DNA of 64,000 nucleotides from Agelas oroides (lineage: Eukaryota > Porifera > Demospongiae > Agelasida > Agelasidae): contig OX422204.1 in assembly GCA_949130485.1 (NCBI GenBank), positions 2,390,876-2,454,875 of the forward strand, in the 5' to 3' direction. This document shows positions 56,398 to 64,000 of the stretch, in pieces (within the stretch, counting starts at the first letter, position 1; every line of letters begins with the position of its first letter). The position numbers were made by a program, and so were the translations under genes. The notes under the pieces are model-generated. The model was not told the origin of the DNA. It saw only the letters and a list, made by a program, of their open reading frames with translations, and did not search any database.

Positions 56398-59300
56398 TAT
56401 CTTCTCCTTGGCCTCTAACTGCAGCCTCCTATATGTCTGTATGTGGCGCTAATGCAATGGAAGGGTAGGAAGGGTGGTAGGGTGAGGAGGGAGAGGGTGG
56501 AAGATAATAAAGGGAGGGTTGAGGAAGGGAGCACGTGTACATGTAATTAAACAGTGGAATACACATAACCAATTCACTTCACCCTATGTGTGGTTCACAG
56601 ATACTCATACCGTATTTATGATTTCGGTCTTCCCCTCCACTTCCGCCTCAAAGAGCTCCAGATTCTGTGGAAAATTATAAGCAGCAAATCATTAGAAAGG
56701 GCTCTAGTACTGACGGCTCAAGGCAGGAGCCCTGCATGGGTTTGCGTCCAAATGACTGCTAGCTTTTACTTTCTTCTTATTTCACAATTAACATCAATTT
56801 CAGCTGAGGCAAGATGTTGTAAGATTCTAAAGTAGAATATTCCTCACTCTCTATTCCATGCCCTCCTCCTCCTGCTCGGTGGCCACCACTGTCTGCAGCT
56901 CATTCTCTCTCTTGTCCGTCTCCTTCTCTTCCTGCAGGGTGGCAACCACGTACTGCTCTGAGCTCTGCCATTCTCTCCTTTGTCTCCTCCTCCTTCTTTT
57001 TATCCTGCAGGGTGGCCACCACTGCCTTCAGTTCAGCCATCTTCTCCTCCTTCTACTCCTCCTCCTCCTCTTCCATCTCCACCTCTTCCTTCTCCTCTTC
57101 CTCTTCCATCTCCTCCTCCTCCCCCTCTCCTCCTTCTCCTTCTCCTCCTTCTCCCTCCTCTTCCTCTTCCTTCTCCTCCTCCTCTTTCTTCTCCTCCTCC
57201 TTCTACTTCACAAAATTATAAAGAGCTAACTGACATACTTTGCTTCAGGTGGTCCAGGACCAGTTTGGCCTGATACCTGGCCCTGTCATCCTTGGCCGGG
57301 GTGAAGGGGAACAGGATGTTTATCAACTGCCTTCTGCTGAACAGTTTGGCTCTTGGACCAGCTTGCCTGCAGCTAGAAACAAAAATTGACAGTTCAGTTA
57401 AGAGACAATTCTTGCTATTGAAATGAAACAGTTGGAAATTTCAGGTGATTAAACACCTTTCACTCACTAAGTTGTTCAAAGATATCGTTCAAAAATGTCC
57501 ATGATATAACCCCAATGGACGTAAATGGCAATAAAATTGCACTTACTGGTGGCAATGGCAGTAAATATGTTTGCCACTGCTTGCCCCGTTCCTGAATGCC
57601 AGCACTACCAGCTCTTCTGTTAGCTATAGAAAATCAATGTGTTCAGTGGAGGCCTTAGGACCAACAGTCATATAATTAACCATCATCCATAAACAGTAGT
57701 TACAAATTGTCGTGTATGTATCATCACCATTCCTCACTGAGTCTGGAAATGACAAAAGCAAACTAAGCTCATGAACTTGGTGTCGGAAGGTCTGTAAGTT
57801 ACTTATATATAGCTGCATACACCAGCCTGTTTGGAGGACACAATTTGTAATAATGCTGCATAGCAATTTGACCATGGACCTTCATCTTTTCATTATGCAG
57901 TAGCTATACAGGAGACACACACAATATTAGGAACACCATGGGCTACATGTAGTAGTATCACCATAGTACAAAGCTATACCGGAAAATATCATGAGTTTGT
58001 TGCCGTCTGTATTGTTATGAGTGTGCAGCACGAGTAACAATACAGACGGCAGCAAACAAGTGATATCTTTTTTGGTATATAGCGTGGTACTATGGTGATA
58101 ATGATTTTATCATATGAACCTTTGATTTCAATGCACATTCAGATGCAGCACGCGTGACCTGTAGCACCTGATACGGATTCTTGCACAACTCGTAGTACTG
58201 ATACGGATTCTCGCGTGACTTGTAGTACTGATACGGGTTTTCATGTGACTTGCAGTACCTGATACGGATTCTCATGTGACTTGTAGTAAAAAAATACGGC
58301 TTCTTATTTGTATCAACCACTACTCACAGCAGACTCTGCAGGGGAGGAGTCTCCATTAGGTGGGCCTCCGTGGTCAGCGGGTGATTCTTCATACTCCTGT
58401 GAACCAGACATACACAATACAACATCATGCATGATCGGGTATGCACTGAACATACAAGCACAAGGTTGCTCTTATTAAATCAAATATGTTGTACTTGTAA
58501 AAATTTCCTTTTATTATGATGTACTACACATATGCAATGTGCATAAATTTAATATGTGGCAGTCCCGGACAGAAATCGAATATTATTCCATCACGTATTT
58601 CGAGCACATCGCCAAGTTTGACGTGCTATACCGCTGAGCTTCCGCTCATACGCAACGTGTAAACACATGAATATCTGATGCGTCTATGAAGCGCGTATGA
58701 GCCCCACCCTTAGCAGAAGCTCAGTGATATAGCACGTCAAACTTGGTGATGCGTTCGAAATATGCGACAGAATACTTCTATTCAGGACTGCCACATATCT
58801 ATTTCACTCTGCACTTATTGAATGAATCAGAGGGGAATGTTGCTAGCCATTTCACTTGTATATGCTGGATTTTCACTCACTTTTTACATTACTTGTGGTG
58901 TAACTCGCCATATTTCTTGATGTACTGTGATTGTGTGGCAAATAGTTTGTGACGACCGTTTCTCCATAAGCAATATTTTTGTTCCATGATTACAAACACT
59001 TTTGACCATGCTTGATTTTACCAGCTGTATTTTCACTCGCTTTTGGTCATGAAAGTACAACCACATTTCTAATGACGCGACTTGCCATATCCACTCTGAC
59101 CCATACATTTGCATACTTCACATAGCTAGCTACATTATAGTTCCCTCGTTCAGTTGCAGTGTCATGTATCATATGCTTTGTGAGGTACAGATGTTCAGTA
59201 ATTTCACCGTGGAGCCTTATAATTATAATCGCTAGGCGGATTACTTGACAGACTCTACAAGTACAACTGATAGCTAATTATACTAGCGTATATATACTTA

Positions 59301-60677
59301 CAAGCTCTCCTGGTGAATAAGATGGGGAGTGGCCTCCTGGTGGGGAGTGGCTTCCCGGTGGGGAGTGGCCTCCCGGTGGGGAGTGGCCTCCCGGTGGGGA
59401 GTAGCCTCCTGGTGGGGAGTAGCCTCCTGGTGGGGAGTGGCCTCCCGGTGGGGAGTAGCCTCCTGGTGGGGAGTGGCCTCCTGGTGGGGAGTGGCCTCCT
59501 GGTGGGGAGTAGCTTCACGGTGGGGAGTGGCCTCCCGGTGAGGAGTCGCCTCCAGAGGACTCACTCTCCTCCTGTCAATAGGAGACAATACCTGGCATAT
59601 GCTTTTCAGATCTATTAACATAATGTAGGGATGGCATGCCAAAGTGTACACAGAAATAAGGTATGGAGGATGCAAAAGTGAAGATATACAAAGCCCATCC
59701 ACCAATACACTGGAGTGCTGTAGTGTAAAAGGACATAGGAATGGTGCTATGTATAATTCTAAAACTCACAAAAGGCCTGTAATAAGTTAACACTTTTAGC
59801 TGGCTGCTATATTGTGCAACTGTGATGCATTACATCAGCAAAGTTTCTGATTTTGAGCTGGTAACAGCTACCTAGCTACCTATCAATCATTTGGATTTGC
59901 TTGGACAATGTACAGAAGCTGGAACTTAAATAGGTTTCACCAGTTTGGAAATGGTAGTCACCAACGTACTTCTATCACAACATGAAAAGTATTACCTCGC
60001 TCATGCTGCTTGAACTGCTTGGACTTCTGCTGGAATAGCTGGACCTGTGTCTCAAGCTTGCTTCCAGCTGCTCGGACAGTTCACTGCATGGCATAGACGT
60101 AAATCAATCATTCACAACTCAATCTATGTGCACTGATCATGCACAATGCATGCTGTATCAACTGAAGTACCAGTCACATAGGATGTAGTTTGAACAATCA
60201 TTGAACAATGCACTTCAAATGGTTGTTATTAAATATCTGAACTATAATTTCATCAAAACAGACACAGAAATATACAATCATAATTATGCATACCCGATCC
60301 TCTCTAGAATTTGTCTCAGGAGCTGTCAGAGAGCCAGGGAGGAAAGAGGAAGGAAATGAAGGATCCGGAAGAGAGGGAGGGAAGGGAGAGAGGGCGGAGG
60401 GAAGGATGAATGAGGGGAGGGAGGGAGTGGAGGGAAGGAAGGGGGAAAGAGGGAGGGAGTGGAGAGGGGAGGGGAGGGAAGAGGGACAGAAGGAGGGGGA
60501 GAAGGGGGAAAGAAGGTGGGTGGTAAAGGTAGACAGTGATACCCGCCTGTAGCTACATTGCAGACACATCACATTATATTATGCATCTGTTGGAACCATG
60601 CACATTATTAAGGAACCAGCAACAAGCACATACTTTCGAAGTCTGAGGTAGCTCAACAAACTTCATGTGGTGAAGAT
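56398..60677 (-). CDS. Unidentified multi-exon coiled-coil, Ser/Pro-rich gene (possibly damaged)
   Basis: Probable exons on the minus strand: 60677-60634 (HHMKFVELPQTSK), 60322-60294 (LLRQILERI), 60083-59996 (ELSEQLEASLRHRSSYSSRS), 59571-59302 (EESESSGGDSSPGGHSPP, then a stop), 58396-58328 (EYEESPADHGGPPNGDSSPA), 57591-57547 (uncertain), 57366-57239 (LINILFPFTPAKDDRARYQA), 56664-56611 (LELFEAEVEGKTEIIN) and 56431-56398 (RLQLEAKEKIK). The first five join in phase. Exon 57366 does not follow 58396 in phase unless another exon intervenes. Three coiled-coil units at 56850-57070 (ELKAVVATLQ) contain a frame shift. I cannot name the family. The exon-level pattern supports a gene, but it may be disrupted. 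Confidence 0.45.
57955..58102. mobile_element. Palindromic MITE
   Basis: TATCACCATAGTAC at about 57956 and its inverse near 58088, with ACAATACAGACGGC also mirrored across the centre. Confidence 0.75.
58115..58310. repeat. Dispersed repeat with inner GATACGGATTCTC units
   Basis: About four tandem units of roughly 33 bp between flanks shared with 47135-47250. Confidence 0.75.
58550..58803. mobile_element. Palindromic MITE of about 250 bp
   Basis: ATATGTGGCAGTCC at 58552 is mirrored by GGACTGCCACATAT near 58786. TTTGACGTGCTATA and the AGCTTC segment are mirrored inside. Confidence 0.8.
59320..59550. repeat. 18-bp coding minisatellite
   Basis: About twelve units of GGTGGGGAGTGGCCTCCC, lying inside an exon of the coiled-coil gene. 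In the frame set by the upstream exon it codes for SPPGGH repeats. One unit carries an in-frame TGA (minus strand, 59517-59515). Confidence 0.9.
60320..60520. repeat. GGGAGG-rich purine tract
   Basis: Imperfect AGGGAGGGA sequence in an intron of the coiled-coil gene. Confidence 0.9.
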
Positions 60678-61778
60678 CTGTATGCAGAAAACAGTCATGC
60701 ACAAATGATTACTGTGAGTGATAGCTACGTGCCTATTGTTGATTGGACTAGTTCTCAAGTGAGCAAAGATGACTACATATGAGGTGAAAATGTGCAAGTA
60801 GATTAATGTACATGATTGTGCATGAAAAAAATTTAGCTTCATTACGGTGGCGGGGTACTCTTCAATAAATTGAGATACCGTAATTCCTGATTGAACGTAC
60901 ATATGCGCATGTACTATTCACTTCGAACTTTGAACTCAGCCGTTACAGTGCTAGTTATATAGTTGCCAGTTTTGGGACATATTCCATCACTATAATTAGC
61001 ATAATCACTATAATTAGCATAATCATCTGGCTATCTTACCCATAAAACATCTCGTCTTAGCATGTTGGATTATATGAGCTGAGGAAAGTGAGGCCGGCAG
61101 TCGCCAGGAGTTGAACCCAGGACACCTCTGGCTTGAGATCTATTGAGAATAGCAATCTATTTAATTGTGTACAAATACAAACTGCTGATGTGACATATTG
61201 GGGGTCACGTTAATTTTAGCTTGAGGGTTGACTGCAGAGGAGGGAGGACATGACGTCACATCATAGCAACAATTAGTACGCTCTGATGACATTCCATGGC
61301 AAGAATTGTGGATGGAAGTTGCAAGAATCGCTCTATGGGCTAAATCACGACGGGCGCACAGGGTTTTTGACTAAGCTGAAGCTATCTGGCTAGTCAAAAT
61401 TGTTTATTATGACTCACCTCGCAGGATAAGCTTGTAAGTTGCCAGTTTGACGCAAGGTGAGTCACAGGAGGCCAATTTAAGTGCCAAACATCGTCAAACT
61501 TGTCGAAAACCATGTACGCCCGTTGCGCTCATCGCAACTTTGTCCATATAGTCGTTCGTTTAGCTTGCATCCACACTTCTTGTCCTTGGAATGTCAGTTA
61601 ATAGTCGCCATCACGTGATCGCGTCCTACCTCCTCTGGGTTGACTGTGTAAGTGTGTATGCTATAATCTGATGCTAACACATGTATGCAGCATGACTGGA
61701 TTTGTGCCAACACCCACTCACACATTCAAACCACATAGCTCTATCTCATACCATCCAGTGGAAGATACTCATGGTTGA
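60678..61778. other. Mostly non-coding; tRNA-derived SINE remnant at about 61065-61150 (minus)
   Basis: On the minus strand a box B-like GGTTCAACTCC is followed by CTGGCGACTGCCGGCCTCA, a SINE-type 3' part. A possible 13-nt exon (CTTATCCTGCGAG before GTGAGT, about 61417-61429) would link phases between 61812 and 60677, but it is too short to support on its own. Confidence 0.4.
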
Positions 61779-61811
61779 GTGTGTGCTCATCTGTGTGTTG
61801 ATGGTACTTAC

Positions 61812-62427
61812 AAATGGCAGCACGGACAGGCTGGGAAAGAAGGAGGAGAGAAATTACTGGGTGAGAACCTGAGGTGGGAACCGGAAAAAATGTGGAAGTG
61901 CATTATCCACCAAACTTGGTCCAATCAACATGTTGCAAGCCGGCTATGCAACACAAGCTGGCCAGTTGGAAGCATTGCTAATAACACTCACTGAACAGGA
62001 GAAATAGGACAATAGGGGTGCACAACTAAGGCCCTTTTTCTTTTTACAGTATCCTTGCAGCTTCACTACGTACAATCATGCAACAGGGCTTGCTAGCACG
62101 CTTGCCAACTTTGACCTTCAGACCTGACAACACTGATTTAATATGGGCAATTTCCGCATTTAAGTGAACATGTGTCATGTCGCCGCGCAATGAATTCTCA
62201 CATACCCCATACTTGCTTTCTTCATTGAGAGACAGGCGGAGAACAGAACTGTCAGGGACAACCACAGCCACATGCAGATCGACAAATTCTCCGCTCCATT
62301 TCTCGCTCTTGATCTGAATAATCATGTTTGCGATGCTCAGGCTTTGGTTCGTCACGCGATCGTCATCACTCTGTTCGAAGACATCTTTAAAGGTGTTCCT
62401 GACAGCTGCCATAAGAGATATTCCCAT
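61812..62427 (-). CDS. Small conserved-looking ORF, unknown function, possible first exon of the coiled-coil gene
   Basis: An ATG at 62427 opens a 127-codon frame to a TAA at 62044 (MGISLMAAVRNTFKDVFEQS at the N terminus, SEKWSGEFVDLHVAVVVPDS in the middle). It has the composition of a folded alpha/beta domain with a coiled-coil-like end (LNAEIAHIKSVLSGLKV). The last codons overlap a possible phase-2 donor (CT|GTAAAA); a short candidate exon at 61830-61812 follows TTCTTTCCCAG and would continue the frame. It could be a stand-alone single-exon gene or the 5' end of the gene at 56398-60677. A perfect NRF-1-like palindrome TGCGCATGCGCA lies upstream at 62530-62541. Confidence 0.55.
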
Positions 62428-62529
62428 TTTTTTCTGGGTTATCCGGCGACTCTTGAAACCGCACGGGCCGTTTTCCCCCCCACTTCTTTCTCGTGCGCCA
62501 CGATATTACCACGAGGCATCAATATCTAC

Positions 62530-62541
62530 TGCGCATGCGCA
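62530..62541. promoter_or_regulatory. NRF-1-like palindromic site
   Basis: TGCGCATGCGCA about 100 bp upstream of the ATG at 62427, consistent with a CpG-type promoter driving the minus-strand gene. Confidence 0.5.
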
Positions 62542-62555
62542 AGGCCTCCTGCCAA

Positions 62556-64000
62556 TGGAAATTCGCGCAAATTCCAGGCAAATCCTAACACGGAACAATA
62601 TTTGCGCTAATGGAAACTACATATGAGCAAGAACCTGTGGGAATGGAGAGGCCAAAAACGCAAACCCTCCGTTTGTGCAATCAACGCACAAAGCGGTACG
62701 AGGTTGCAAATTGTTCCTCCTGCACCATCGCCGTAAAATAGAAATTCGGGCAAATTCCCGGCAAATTCTAGCCAGGAACAATAGTTGTACAAATGCAAAC
62801 TACATATGAGCAATAAGCTGTGGGAATGGGGAGGCCAAAACTGCAAACCCTCCGCTTGTGCATTCAACGCACAAAGCGGTACGAGCTTGCAAATTGTTCC
62901 TCCTGCACCATCGCCGTATAATGCCGGCAATGGAAATTCGCGCAAATTCCCGGCATAACTTACCACGGAACAATAGTTGCACTATTGCAAACTACATATG
63001 AGAAGGAAGCTGTGGGAACGGGGAGACCAAAAATGCAAACCCTCCGTTTGTGCAATCAGCGCACAAAGCGGTACGAGCTCGCAAATTGTTCCTCCTGCAC
63101 CATCGCCGTATAATACCGGCCATGGAAATTCGCGCAAATTCCCGGCATACTCTACCACGGAACAATAGTTGCACTAACGCAAACTACATATGAGAAGGAA
63201 GCTGTGGGAATGGGGAGGCCAAAAATGCAAACCCTCCGTTTGTGCAATCAGCGCACAAAGCGGTACGAGCTCGCAAATTGTTACTCCTGCACCATCGCCG
63301 TATAATAACGGCCATGGAAATTCGCGCAAATTCCCGGCATACCCTACCACGGAACAATAGTTGCACTAATGCAAACAACATATGAGAAGGAAGCTGTGGG
63401 AATGGGGAGCCAAAAAATGCAAACCCTCCGTTTGTGCAGCCAGCGCACAAAGCGGTACGAGCTCGCAAATTGTTCCTCCTGCACCATCGCCGTATAATAC
63501 CGGCAATGGAAATTCGTGCAAATTCCCGGCATAGCCTACCACGAAACAATAGTTGCACTAATGCAAACTACATATGAGAAGGAAGCTGTGGGAATGGGGA
63601 GGCCAAAAATGCAAACCATCCGTTTGTGCAATCAGCGCACAAAGCGGTAGGAACTCGCAAATTGTTCCTCCTGCACTATCGCCGTATAATAACGGCAATG
63701 GAAATTCGCTCAAATTCCCGGCATACCCTACCACGGAACAATAGTTGCACTAATGCAAACTACATATGAGAAGGAAGCTGTGGGAATCGGGAGGCCAAAA
63801 ATGCAAACCCTCCGTTTGTGCAATCAACGCACAAAGCGGTACGAGGTTGCAAATTGTTCCTCCTGCACCATCGCCGTAAAATAGAAATTCGGGCAAATTC
63901 CCGGCAAATTCTAGCCAGGAACAATAGTTGTACAAATGCAAACTACATATGAGCAATAAGCTGTGGGAATGGGGAGGCCAAAACTGCAAACCCTCCGCTT
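62556..64000. repeat. Satellite of about 190-bp units, running off the window
   Basis: About seven and a half units. The marker ACATATGAG recurs near 62619, 62805, 62994, 63186, 63378, 63569, 63762 and 63946, giving a period of 183-192 bp. Each unit has GGAAATTCGCGCAAATTCCC, a GCTGTGGGAATGGGGAGGCC block and CGCACAAAGCGGTACGAG. Units near 62620-62800 and 63780-63960 are nearly identical to each other and differ from those between them, suggesting higher-order or conversion structure. All frames in it are repeat artefacts. Confidence 0.93.

Noticed and set aside
59255-59705. Minus-strand frame of ATPHREATPHQE repeats as a protein
   Set aside because: The frame set by the upstream exon junction is a different one (SPPGGH); this frame avoids the stop only because it is off-phase with the neighbouring exons.
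62607-63989. Series of 60-124 residue frames on the minus strand in the satellite
   Set aside because: They repeat with the satellite unit and have no independent coding signal.

Overview
This is eukaryotic nuclear DNA, most likely from an early-branching animal; a sponge is my best guess. The reasons are intron-rich genes with GT-AG junctions, animal-type orthologues (COA1, ATG9, prohibitin, an HD-PTP/Bro1 protein, UQCRQ), head-to-head promoters of under 200 bp with NRF-1-like palindromes, heavy simple-sequence repeat load, and a small family of CARD/NB-ARC/TPR receptor-like genes. No species can be named from the sequence alone.

Left part (1-24,000). Two long genes (A, 1-3560, 5' end cut by the window; B, 18862-22675) encode a CARD-like death fold, a membrane segment, an NB-ARC ATPase, TPR-like repeats and a hydrophobic C-terminal tail. 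A third copy (C, 14784-16240) has only the CARD and membrane exons. All three share the same phase-1 intron. Between them lie UQCRQ (intact, single exon), a 5'-truncated LINE with an open reverse transcriptase frame, a second fragment of a related LINE, a decayed Crypton-type recombinase piece, and several non-autonomous DNA elements. Gene B sits inside intron 1 of COA1, which runs on the minus strand. Bases 3951-6420 are a broken copy of the COA1-exon-1/ATG9-5' region (23821-25860), with most of it inverted.

Middle (24,000-53,400). Four housekeeping genes are arranged as two divergent pairs: COA1(-)/ATG9(+) with 183 bp between start codons, and PHB1(-)/Bro1 gene(+) with 200 bp. ATG9 (777 aa) and PHB1 (272 aa) reconstruct completely with consistent intron phases. 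The Bro1 gene reconstructs to 24 exons and 1948 aa. It resembles HD-PTP (PTPN23) through its Bro1 and V regions but ends in a Pro/Gln-rich coiled-coil region without a phosphatase domain.

Right part (53,400-64,000). There is a single-exon type I membrane protein (minus), an unidentified coiled-coil, Ser/Pro-rich multi-exon gene (minus) with a premature stop in a coding minisatellite, a small conserved-looking ORF (minus, 62044-62427), and a satellite of about 190-bp units running off the right edge.

The most striking genome-wide feature is a family of short foldback elements with ends TAGCCTCG or TAGTCTCG. At least eight loci carry 9-bp flanking target duplications, including one element nested inside another. 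The most interesting protein system is the membrane-anchored CARD-NB-ARC-TPR family.
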